Shown here piece after piece: positions 54,260-61,669 of a stretch of 64,000 nucleotides of DNA; the first letter of the stretch is position 1, and every line of letters begins with the position of its first letter. The stretch is from Ochrobactrum sp. RH2CCR150 (GTDB taxonomy: Bacteria > Pseudomonadota > Alphaproteobacteria > Rhizobiales > Rhizobiaceae): assembly GCA_014138095.1 (NCBI GenBank), contig JACGXE010000010.1, positions 62,001 through 126,000 on the forward strand, written 5' to 3'. The notes below the pieces were generated by a model. The model was not told where the DNA came from. It ran no database searches and worked only from the letters and a program-made list of their open reading frames with translations. Both the position numbers and the translations under genes were made by a program.

Positions 54260-54655
54260 TCAAACGCGGCTGTCCAAAGCTGATCCGTCACTGGTTGTTG
54301 TGAAATAGATCTTCTTGACTGTACTGGTGGTCTTCCAGCTGCCGGTAAATCCCGGTTCAAGCACAACAAGATCGCCCGGACCAAAATGTTTGGGTTGCTC
54401 AACGCCATCCTCGAACAACGTGATCTGGCCCTCGAGAATATAGAAGGTTTCAAACGTGCTTGTGTCGCGCACAACGCGATGATGGCCCGTCGTTGCCGAC
54501 CAGACCCCACTGGCTATCCGTCCGTCGAGCAGAGGCCAGGACCGAAACTCCGGAGCGCCCTCAAGCACGAGAGCGGGATTGGGATAGCTAGCCTCACCGG
54601 ACCCTAGATCCCCGGTTGCTGCCGATTTGAGTTTATCCACGAATTCATTCCCCAT
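54260..54655 (-). CDS. Cupin-domain protein
   Basis: This 131-residue single-cupin protein has TGHHRVVRDTSTFETFYILEGQITLFEDG and the second motif FGPGDLVVLEPGFTGSWKTTSTVKKIYF, as in DUF861/ethanolamine-utilisation-type cupins. The His ligands are reduced, so metal binding is uncertain. Its start codon directly abuts the ATPase stop (54656), so it is translated by coupling. Function is unknown; a role in a downstream step of amine oxidation fits the operon. Confidence 0.82.
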   Translation of the reverse strand: MGNEFVDKLKSAATGDLGSGEASYPNPALVLEGAPEFRSWPLLDGRIASGVWSATTGHHRVVRDTSTFETFYILEGQITLFEDGVEQPKHFGPGDLVVLEPGFTGSWKTTSTVKKIYFTTTSDGSALDSRV

Positions 54656-55729
54656 TTAATTGAGCAAAATGCAGTCTTTTGCATCGAAAGCGATCTGTAC
54701 CGGAGCATCTGTCAAGAGCGCCCCGTCGCGCGCGCTGCCATAAGTTGTAATTGTGCGACCGTTCGGCAGTGAGACCGTGTAAAGCACTCGATCACCGGAA
54801 TAGGTTGACGTGGCCACCACACCGGAAAGCATGATGTCGCCAACTGCGTTTGCAGTACCGGATGATGCGCCGAGCCGAATATCTTCCGGACGCACCACCA
54901 GTTCAGCCTTTCCGATGCGGTCAGCACCTGCGTTAAAATCTACGCCCGCGAGCTTGAATTCGGCAGCGGCGAATTGCGGCCCCGATGCCGTGTGGGTGAG
55001 TGCGCCTTCAAATATGTTCGACTTTCCGATGAAGTCGGCCACGAAACGCGACCCCGGCTTGCGATAGAGGTGATGACCGCTGTCATATTGTTCGATCCGC
55101 CCATGGTTCATGACCGCAATGCCATCAGACATGTGCATGGCCTCTTCCTGATCATGGGTCACATTGATGAAGGTGGTCCCAAGCCGATGATGGATATCTC
55201 GCAATTGATCCTGCAAGTCGATGCGCAGCTTTTTGTCCAGCGCCGACATGGGTTCGTCGAGCAACAGGAGATCAGGTTCGAACACCAATGCCCGCGCAAG
55301 CGCCACACGCTGCTGCTGCCCGCCTGACAGTTCGTGTGGTTTCCGCCGTGCAAACTTATTGAGCTGGACCAGTTCAAGTATGGCGTTAACCTGACTGGAA
55401 ATCTGATCGCGGTTCTTGCGACGAACTTTGAGCGGATAGGCAATATTGTCAAAGACACTCATATGCGGAAACAACGCATAGCCCTGGAAAACGAGGCCAA
55501 AATTGCGCTTTTCCGGCTTGAGGGCAGTGATGTCTCGACCTTCCAGCCGGATATCGCCGCTCGACACATCTTCGAACCCGGCCAGAATTTTCAGCAATGT
55601 GGTTTTCCCGGAGCCGGACGGCCCGAGCAAGGTGACGAAACTGCCCTTGGTAATGCTCAATGATACATTGTGCAGGGCCTGCATGGTTCCGTAGAATTTG
55701 TTGATGTCGTGAATATCGATAAACGCCAT
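54656..55729 (-). CDS. Polyamine-type ABC ATPase (PotA-like)
   Basis: This 357-residue ATPase has Walker A GPSGSGKTT, Q-loop FQGYALFPHM, signature LSGGQQQR, Walker B LLLDEPMSALDKKLR, His in VTHDQEEA and a TOBE region from about residue 270. LSALDK-type sequence and context point to PotA/FbpC-like importers for putrescine, spermidine or related amines. It is transcribed after two permeases. Confidence 0.92.
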   Translation of the reverse strand: MAFIDIHDINKFYGTMQALHNVSLSITKGSFVTLLGPSGSGKTTLLKILAGFEDVSSGDIRLEGRDITALKPEKRNFGLVFQGYALFPHMSVFDNIAYPLKVRRKNRDQISSQVNAILELVQLNKFARRKPHELSGGQQQRVALARALVFEPDLLLLDEPMSALDKKLRIDLQDQLRDIHHRLGTTFINVTHDQEEAMHMSDGIAVMNHGRIEQYDSGHHLYRKPGSRFVADFIGKSNIFEGALTHTASGPQFAAAEFKLAGVDFNAGADRIGKAELVVRPEDIRLGASSGTANAVGDIMLSGVVATSTYSGDRVLYTVSLPNGRTITTYGSARDGALLTDAPVQIAFDAKDCILLN

Positions 55730-55754
55730 GGTAGTGCTCCGCTTTATCGGAATT

Positions 55755-56537
55755 TCAGTGTTTGGCCGGTTTGCCGAGTTGCTGTAGCCAGTGCATCACG
55801 GCCAGCAATGCGAAGCTGATGAGCGATAGCAGCAGCGCCACAACAACCAGCGTTGGCTGCAAGCGATCCCGCAGTCCTGAAAACAGCATGACTGGCAGGG
55901 TTGTCGATTCCGGCGAGGCAAGGAAAAGCGCCGCCACCACTTCATCAAACGACGTCGTGAAGGCGAAGAGTGCGCCAGCCATAAAGCCGGGCGCGGCAAG
56001 CGGCAGGGTGACGGTCATGCAGCGGTGACGACGCGATGCTCCCAGTGAAGCAGCGGCGCGATCAAGGTCCGGGTCGAGCCCACGCAAGGATGTCATCACC
56101 GAAAGGAAGACCAGAGGGGCGGCGAGAATGGAGTGGGCGAGCACTAGCCCCATATAGCTGCCGGATAGTCCCATACGACCGAATGAATAGGCAAAGGCGA
56201 CGCCAATGACGATACTGGGAACAACCATCGGCGATACAAACAGTGCGGTTAGAATAGTTTGCAGCCAGCGGTTAAGGAGCATAACGCCCGTCGCGGCCAG
56301 ACCGCCCACCAGAAGCGCAACTACTGTCGTACCGATTGCCACTTTTAAGCTATTGAAGAATGAGCGAACCCATTGTTCTTGCGCAAAAACCTCATGGAAC
56401 CATTTCAGCGAGAAGCCTTCCATCGGATAAGTCAGAAAAGAACTTTCATTAAAAGCCAATGGCATGATGAGCACCAGTGGAACTATCAGAAAAGCCAGCG
56501 CAAACAGGGTCGAAGCCCAGAAGATGATACGGGACAT
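55755..56537 (-). CDS. Polyamine-type ABC permease (PotC-like)
   Basis: This 260-residue permease has about six helices, FNESSFLTYPMEGFSLKWFHEVF near the N-terminus as in PotC/PotI, and the EAA-type loop DPDLDRAAASLGASRRHRCMTVTLPLAAPG. The start codon overlaps the preceding gene by one base (56537). Confidence 0.92.
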   Translation of the reverse strand: MSRIIFWASTLFALAFLIVPLVLIMPLAFNESSFLTYPMEGFSLKWFHEVFAQEQWVRSFFNSLKVAIGTTVVALLVGGLAATGVMLLNRWLQTILTALFVSPMVVPSIVIGVAFAYSFGRMGLSGSYMGLVLAHSILAAPLVFLSVMTSLRGLDPDLDRAAASLGASRRHRCMTVTLPLAAPGFMAGALFAFTTSFDEVVAALFLASPESTTLPVMLFSGLRDRLQPTLVVVALLLSLISFALLAVMHWLQQLGKPAKH

Positions 56538-57709
56538 CAGGCAACCCCTCCTCTGCGATTTGCAAGCCAGCGAAGCGCGCCGAAAAGAGAAACCAGCATC
56601 ACAACGATAGACAGAAGCAGCACCGAGAGAGCCGAGGCCATCCCCCAGTTGAGCGCGCGCTTGACGAAGTCAGCAATATAGAAAGACAGCATCTGGTCTT
56701 TCGGACCGCCCGTAAGCGCGGGTGTGATGTAGAAGCCAAGTGCCAGAATGAACACCGTTCCTGCTGCAACACCAACACCACGCAAGCTTTGGGGGAAATA
56801 GACGCGCAGGAAAGATTCCGCCGGGCCTGCACCAAGACTACGGGAAGCATCAACCTGTGACTGCGGAATTGTCCGCATCACATTCATCATCGGAATAATG
56901 GCAAATGGCAGCAGCACATGTGTCATTGCAACGATGACGCCGAAGCGATTGAAGATCAGTTGCAGCGGTTCATTTATCAAACCAGTCCAGAGCAGAAATG
57001 TATTCAAGACACCAGAAGTCTGAAGCAGGATCACCCATGCGGTCGTGCGCACGAGGATGGAGGTCCAGAAACTCATCAGCACTGCAACCAGAATGAAGGC
57101 TGCCATTTTGCGCGGAGCGTGCAAGGCGGCGTAGGCAAGAGGATAGCTGATCAGCAAGGTGACGAGAGTAACCTGGATCGCGATGGCCAGCGTACGCCAC
57201 ATGATCTGAAGGTATATGTCGTCGCCACCAGTCGTAAGCTTGCCTTCCTCGTTCACCTTGAAACCCGTGGCCCGTTCGAAGTGACGGAAGCTGATCCGGT
57301 CGGAATTCTGTGCGATAACCGTCCAGTATTTTTGTTCGTTCCAGCGCGGATCAAAGCCTGTCAGTCCAACGAGATCAGGCTCAATCGTATCGGCGGCGCG
57401 GGCCGTCTTGAGGAACAGTGTTCGAAAGCCGCTTAATTCCTGATTGAGCTCACGAGCAACCGCCGCCTGCTGACTGCCATCCATGGCCCGCATATCGGCA
57501 ACAAGAGCGGCCGCCTGTGCATTTCGGTCCAGACTGTCAGCCGCCCTAAAATGCACCAAGCTGCCCGATAGTTCCCGATTGTCGAGACTGAGCGAAATGA
57601 CCGAGCCTATTGGCACGAGATAAAGAAATACGTATATGACTAGCGGCACGGCCAGGCAGACAAGTGCTGCCAGTCCGCTGCCGCCCGGCTTGCGGGACGC
57701 TGCAATCAT
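56537..57709 (-). CDS. Polyamine-type ABC permease (PotB-like) with large periplasmic insert
   Basis: This 390-residue permease has helix 1 at about 12-33 (LAALVCLAVPLVIYVFLYLVP), then an insert of about 120 polar residues before helix 2, rich in acidic and Ala-Arg segments. The usual permease core follows, with EAA loop SQVDASRSLGAGPAESFLRVYFPQSLRG. The extra region may contact the binding protein. The start at 57709 follows AAAAGG; a longer frame to 57805 is less likely because it enters the binding-protein gene. Confidence 0.88.
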   Translation of the reverse strand: MIAASRKPGGSGLAALVCLAVPLVIYVFLYLVPIGSVISLSLDNRELSGSLVHFRAADSLDRNAQAAALVADMRAMDGSQQAAVARELNQELSGFRTLFLKTARAADTIEPDLVGLTGFDPRWNEQKYWTVIAQNSDRISFRHFERATGFKVNEEGKLTTGGDDIYLQIMWRTLAIAIQVTLVTLLISYPLAYAALHAPRKMAAFILVAVLMSFWTSILVRTTAWVILLQTSGVLNTFLLWTGLINEPLQLIFNRFGVIVAMTHVLLPFAIIPMMNVMRTIPQSQVDASRSLGAGPAESFLRVYFPQSLRGVGVAAGTVFILALGFYITPALTGGPKDQMLSFYIADFVKRALNWGMASALSVLLLSIVVMLVSLFGALRWLANRRGGVA

Positions 57710-57734
57710 TCTGCTAACCTTTTTGGGACTTTTG

Positions 57735-57757
57735 CTCCGGCGGACCAACCGCCGGAG
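57735..57757 (-). other. Intercistronic hairpin between binding protein and PotB-like permease
   Basis: CTCCGGCGG (57735-57743) and CCGCCGGAG (57749-57757) form a perfect 9-bp stem with a 5-base loop in the 80-base gap. On the - strand the next bases include a short run of A and T (AAAAGTCCC), so weak termination is possible. Confidence 0.58.
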
Positions 57758-57789
57758 GAACTCGACAGGAATTATCGATAGACGAGACT

Positions 57790-58818
57790 TTACTGGGTTG
57801 CCCAACGGTTCCAGCGCTCGGTCAAGTCGTCCAGATGTTCCACCCAGAAAGAGTCTGAATAGAAGGCTGCATCCTTGATATTGTCTGCAGCAGGCAGTTC
57901 TTTCAGCATTTCGGGCGTCAGGGATTCTGCTGCCTTGGTGTTGGAAGGGCCATAGGGCATCAGAGACGAAAATTTGGCCTGATTCTGCGGATCGTTGACG
58001 ATCTTGAACAGATCATTGATCTTGTCCTTGTAAGGCGAACCTTTGACCATTGCCCAACCATCCATGTTTACCAGATGGTTTTTCCAGACAAACTCGATAG
58101 GCTTGCCTTCGCGCTTGGCCATGACTGCGCGACCATTATAGCCGGTCGACATGGCGACATTGTTGGAGGCGAGCCATTCGATAGGCTGGGCACCGGATTC
58201 CCAGAATTGCAGCAGATCCTTGATCTTGTCGAATTGCGCAAAGGCCCGGTCGACGCCCTCAGGCGTCGCCAACACTTCATAGACTTTATCTGGCGCCACA
58301 CCATCGGCCATGAGCGCATATTCGAGGTTCATGCTCGGACTATTACGAATGCCGCGCTTGCCAGGAAATTTTTCACGGTCGAAAAAGTCTTTCCAGTCCT
58401 GTGGGGGCTGCGGAAAAGTTTTGGAGTTATAGGCATAACCATTGCCAATCACCACATTGCCGACACCACATGGGGTCGCCGCGCCCGGCAACAGATTATC
58501 CTCGCCAATCGCCTTCCAGTCGAGCTGCTCCAGCAGGCCCTCATCGCAAGCGAGCTGAAGCTCCGAACCGCCCATGATGAGAAAATCCCACGTGACATTG
58601 CCGGTATCGACCATGGCCTTGATTTCAGCCAGACCGCCCAGATAGGTCGTTTCGACAATGTTGACACCCAGTTTTTCTGCGATGGTTTTGAAATAGGCTT
58701 CGCGCTGGGCGTCCTGATAATTGCCGCCCCAACCTGCAACGGTAAAATCTCTGGCCATCGCAACAGCGGAAACGGACGTCATAACAGCGCAGATTGCTGC
58801 AATTTTCATAGCTCTCAT
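57790..58818 (-). CDS. Polyamine-type periplasmic binding protein (PotF-like)
   Basis: This 342-residue binding protein has a Sec signal peptide cleaved near AVAMARDFT. FTVAGWGGNYQDAQREAYFK at the mature N-terminus and GWAMVKGSPYKDKINDLFKIV near the end match spermidine/putrescine and related family members; the AGWGG variant is common for opine- or amine-type ligands. The start at 58818 follows GGGAGGAA; a later Met at 58809 is possible. It is the first gene of the operon. Confidence 0.9.
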   Translation of the reverse strand: MRAMKIAAICAVMTSVSAVAMARDFTVAGWGGNYQDAQREAYFKTIAEKLGVNIVETTYLGGLAEIKAMVDTGNVTWDFLIMGGSELQLACDEGLLEQLDWKAIGEDNLLPGAATPCGVGNVVIGNGYAYNSKTFPQPPQDWKDFFDREKFPGKRGIRNSPSMNLEYALMADGVAPDKVYEVLATPEGVDRAFAQFDKIKDLLQFWESGAQPIEWLASNNVAMSTGYNGRAVMAKREGKPIEFVWKNHLVNMDGWAMVKGSPYKDKINDLFKIVNDPQNQAKFSSLMPYGPSNTKAAESLTPEMLKELPAADNIKDAAFYSDSFWVEHLDDLTERWNRWATQ

Positions 58819-58913
58819 GATGATTCCTCCCAAAATCCCGAGATATTATTCCCCACGCTTGATCGGCACTAATAGGTCTGTTCTTGTTTGCGATCTGTAC
58901 GTGTTGTGCTAAA

Positions 58914-58941
58914 ATTATGACTGCATTAAAATTTTTGTCAA
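58914..58941 (-). promoter_or_regulatory. Promoter of the PotF-like operon
   Basis: On the - strand a perfect -35 TTGACA (58936-58941) and a -10 CATAAT (58914-58919) are 16 bases apart. It overlaps the divergent regulator promoter and the inverted repeat. Confidence 0.6.
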
Positions 58942-58954
58942 ATATTTTTAATGC
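58923..58954. promoter_or_regulatory. Inverted repeat over divergent promoters, likely XRE-regulator operator
   Basis: GCATTAAAA (58923-58931) and TTTTAATGC (58946-58954) are exact reverse complements 14 bases apart. They lie within the overlap of the two divergent promoters, as expected of an operator for the XRE-cupin protein at 59014. Confidence 0.6.
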
Positions 58955-58963
58955 TATTAAATT
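58935..58963 (+). promoter_or_regulatory. Candidate promoter of the XRE-cupin regulator
   Basis: A -35 TTGTCA (58935-58940) and -10 TAAATT (58958-58963) are 17 bases apart, about 50 bases before the ATG at 59014. Confidence 0.45.
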
Positions 58964-59013
58964 GTCGATCATTATTTATAATCGTTCAAGTTGAGTCTAA
59001 GCGAGGGTGGCGA

Positions 59014-59610
59014 ATGTCGACGGAACTGAATGTCCTTGATCCGCAAAGCGATGCTGTTCAGGTTGGTGAGACGTTGCGCCTGCGCCGTCAAATGCGCGGC
59101 ATGTCGCTTAAGCAGGTCGCAGAACCGGCAGGAATATCCGTCGGTATGTTGAGCCAGGTGGAACGTGGGCTGGCAGCCCCGTCAATCAAGACGCTCCGGG
59201 CCATTTGTTCCGCTATGGATATGCCCGTCAACTGGCTCTTCCACCGCGACACGGACCTGGAAAATCAGGCCAACGAATTTATTGTGCAGCGCAATTGCAG
59301 GCGCTCCCTGACCTATAATGACGGCGCGCTGATCAAGGAATTGTTGACGCCTGACACCCAACCACAAATTCAAATGCTTCGCTTTCTGATGGAGCCTGGC
59401 GCAGATTCAGGCGAGCCCTATTCCAACACGGATGGCGGCAAATGCGGATTGGTTCTACAAGGAACGCTTGGTCTTGAACTCGACGCGCGCCAGTTCGTCA
59501 TCAATGCGGGCGACAGTTTCGCCTTTCCGGCCCGATCTATGGTGCGATTCTGGACGGTGGGCGACAATACCTGCGAGGTCATATGGGTGGTATCACCGGC
59601 AACCGTTTAA
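59014..59610 (+). CDS. XRE-family regulator with C-terminal cupin
   Basis: This 198-residue protein has an HTH_3 domain at about 18-72 (LRLRRQMRGMSLKQVAEPAGISVGMLSQVERGLAAPSIKTLRAICSAM) and a small cupin domain at about 120-195 (GKCGLVLQGTLGLELDARQFVINAGDSFAFPA). This is the architecture of PuuR-like regulators of putrescine catabolism. The ATG at 59014 follows GAGGGTGG; the frame upstream to 58951 would cover the promoter. It is divergent from the PotF-like operon and probably controls it in response to the amine or its product. Confidence 0.88.
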   Translation: MSTELNVLDPQSDAVQVGETLRLRRQMRGMSLKQVAEPAGISVGMLSQVERGLAAPSIKTLRAICSAMDMPVNWLFHRDTDLENQANEFIVQRNCRRSLTYNDGALIKELLTPDTQPQIQMLRFLMEPGADSGEPYSNTDGGKCGLVLQGTLGLELDARQFVINAGDSFAFPARSMVRFWTVGDNTCEVIWVVSPATV

Positions 59611-59708
59611 CGTTGCGGGCGCGTTGATCACTCCACTGTATAGATGGATGCATGCAGAACGTTCCGTTCAGGCAACCTCACTTGAACAGTGGCCTGAGAA
59701 CACGATAA

Positions 59709-59740
59709 AGGCGCGGCTTTCAAACCGCGCCTCTTCTTTA
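59709..59740. terminator. Bidirectional terminator between regulator and VOC gene
   Basis: AGGCGCGG (59709-59716) pairs with CCGCGCCT (59725-59732) around an 8-base loop, followed by CTTCTTTA on the + strand. It separates the regulator (ending 59610) from the convergent VOC gene (ending 59759). Confidence 0.72.
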
Positions 59741-59758
59741 TTCACCGTCCGGTAGATC

Positions 59759-60619
59759 CTAGTGCTCTGAGAACTCCAGCACTGTACCGCTGGCGCTCTC
59801 GGGCTGCACCGCTACACCTGCGGACGTTTGCGCAAACGAAACGCCACGTGCGGACAGCGCATCGCGCGCTTTATCCAACGAACGGACCCGAATGCGAAGC
59901 GCTGCAAATGCGCTGGCGGGTGTCTTGCTCAGATCAACTTCCGGATAAAGCGATGCGGCCCGCTCACGATCGACAACCAGTAGATCGGCTGAATTTGGAC
60001 CGGTCAGAACCTTCCAGCCACCGTCGTACTCAACAGCTTCCCCGGCCTTGAACAGACGAGCAAATTCTTTTGCAGCCTGTGCGGGTTCATCCGAAATGGC
60101 TACGATGGCAGATAGTCCAATCGCCCCATTTTCGTGTTCGATCAGTTCCGGCAACCAGACCGTCTCACGCGTCTTGTGCTGGCACATGAACACCATGCCC
60201 TGCGGAACTTCGCTATTTGCGAAGGATACAGTTTCGAACGCTGCAACGCCTTCACCACCACTCGGCAATTGCACAGGGCGCTGGAAAGCACCGACTTCGC
60301 CCGTCGTTATGCCAAGCGCTGCAAGCTCCGCCTTTGCCTCACGCGCGCTGTCGATCCGGCAGGCAATAGCATGCAGCCCTTCCCCTTGCGCGGCCAGCTT
60401 CTCGCGCTGGTGCAGATTACCCGGCGTTTCAGCAACAATCCCCAGAAGCTCGAAATAATCATCCGGGAACATGATCGTGTAGTTGCCGGTGCCTTTCTCC
60501 TTGCTGTGCAGCCCGCGTGGGCTCAGCGTGAAACCAAAGCGGCGATATTGCTCGGCACTTTTCTCCAGATCGTTAACCAGCAGAAAAACGTGATCGACGC
60601 CTTTTACCGGATGAGACAT
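59759..60619 (-). CDS. VOC/glyoxalase-fold protein (lactoylglutathione lyase-like)
   Basis: This 286-residue protein has two vicinal-oxygen-chelate modules. The first begins HPVKGVDHVFLLVNDLEKSAEQYRRFGFTLSPRG with YFELLGIV, and a second region ends GVAVQPESASGTVLEFSEH. Members are dioxygenases, isomerases or glyoxalase-like hydrolases. The ATG at 60619 follows AAGGAAACT. It lies 45 bases after an SDR gene on the same strand and may be co-transcribed. Substrate is unknown. Confidence 0.85.
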   Translation of the reverse strand: MSHPVKGVDHVFLLVNDLEKSAEQYRRFGFTLSPRGLHSKEKGTGNYTIMFPDDYFELLGIVAETPGNLHQREKLAAQGEGLHAIACRIDSAREAKAELAALGITTGEVGAFQRPVQLPSGGEGVAAFETVSFANSEVPQGMVFMCQHKTRETVWLPELIEHENGAIGLSAIVAISDEPAQAAKEFARLFKAGEAVEYDGGWKVLTGPNSADLLVVDRERAASLYPEVDLSKTPASAFAALRIRVRSLDKARDALSARGVSFAQTSAGVAVQPESASGTVLEFSEH

Positions 60620-60664
60620 GTGGAGTTTCCTTTTTTCATAAAAACAGATGCTTGGAGTTGAGGC

Positions 60665-61423
60665 TTATTTCTTTGTCGGCGCCAATACAATCTCATGGAT
60701 GGTGACGCGCGGATTCATATTGGCAACATAGAGGGCGGTTTCGGCCATGTCTTCAGGCTGGATGACGTCATCCATGCGCGCGGGGTCGAAACCCGGGCGA
60801 CGTGCCAGAAGCGGTGTAGCCACCTCGCCCGGGCAAAGAACGGTGGAGCGTATACCATTTTGCCCTTCCTGCGCGTTCAGGCTGGCGCTCAGATCATTGA
60901 GCGCATGTTTGGATGCGCCATAGGGCACGCCGCCAGCCGGTGATGAAAAACGTCCCGCCCAGGACGATGTGTGGATCATCAGACCGCCACCCTGCCTGCG
61001 CATGGGCGCAAGTGCGGCGGCAATCACATTGATCGCCCCCTTGATATTGATGTCGATAACATCTTCCCATGAATCGAAATCGATATCCGCCCAGCTGCGA
61101 CGCGGAATATTAAGACCGGCATTGTTGCAGAGTATATCGAGACGCCCAGCCCAATTGACGATGGCATGGGCCGTATCTGTCATCGCTTTGCGGTCAAGCA
61201 CATCAGCCGGGAATGTTCGTACCTCGCCGCCAGCCGATGTTATTTCATCCGCGACAGATGCCAACGCGTCCGCTTTCCGGCCTGTCAGAGCCACCGGCCA
61301 GCCGTGGCTCGCGAACCGTCGCGCCATGGCCGCGCCGATGCCCGACCCGGCACCGGTGATCCAGACCGCACCTGGCTTGGCTTTGCCCGCATTTTCGCTC
61401 TGTTCGGGAGAAATCTGGCTCAT
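60665..61423 (-). CDS. Short-chain dehydrogenase/reductase
   Basis: This 252-residue classical SDR has the cofactor motif TGAGSGIG, the NNAGLN element, the catalytic Ser (HTSSWAG) and YGASKHA (YxxxK), and a C-terminal APTKK. It oxidises or reduces a small alcohol or ketone using NAD(P). The start at 61423 follows TTGGAG; a TTG six bases earlier is possible. It is divergent from the peptide-type ABC operon with a palindrome between them. Confidence 0.9.
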   Translation of the reverse strand: MSQISPEQSENAGKAKPGAVWITGAGSGIGAAMARRFASHGWPVALTGRKADALASVADEITSAGGEVRTFPADVLDRKAMTDTAHAIVNWAGRLDILCNNAGLNIPRRSWADIDFDSWEDVIDINIKGAINVIAAALAPMRRQGGGLMIHTSSWAGRFSSPAGGVPYGASKHALNDLSASLNAQEGQNGIRSTVLCPGEVATPLLARRPGFDPARMDDVIQPEDMAETALYVANMNPRVTIHEIVLAPTKK

Positions 61424-61481
61424 CAACAAACTCCAATATAGAAAATCGACATTTATTAACGCATGGTTGTCGAGAAATTAT

Positions 61482-61505
61482 ACTAATTTTATCATTCAAA
61501 TTAGT
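61482..61505. promoter_or_regulatory. Inverted repeat between SDR and peptide ABC genes
   Basis: ACTAATTT (61482-61489) and AAATTAGT (61498-61505) are exact reverse complements with an 8-base spacer. It lies directly before the + promoter. No regulator gene is next to it, so the binding protein is unknown. Confidence 0.5.
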
Positions 61506-61510
61506 TTATC

Positions 61511-61538
61511 TTGACAAAATCATAGCGGATTCTAGCAT
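61511..61538 (+). promoter_or_regulatory. Candidate promoter of the second peptide ABC operon
   Basis: A perfect -35 TTGACA (61511-61516) and a -10 TAGCAT (61533-61538) are 16 bases apart, about 130 bases before the start at 61670, so the leader is long. Confidence 0.5.
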
Positions 61539-61669
61539 AACCGTGCTTGCATAAGAAAAAGCCCCTTGAAGACTGCTTTAAAGAGCGTTTTCAGGGGGTT
61601 GAACAATATCGGGACGTGCGGGAAAAGAGGTCTGAAAGCCCTCCTCAACGTCCTTCAGGGGAACAAAGA

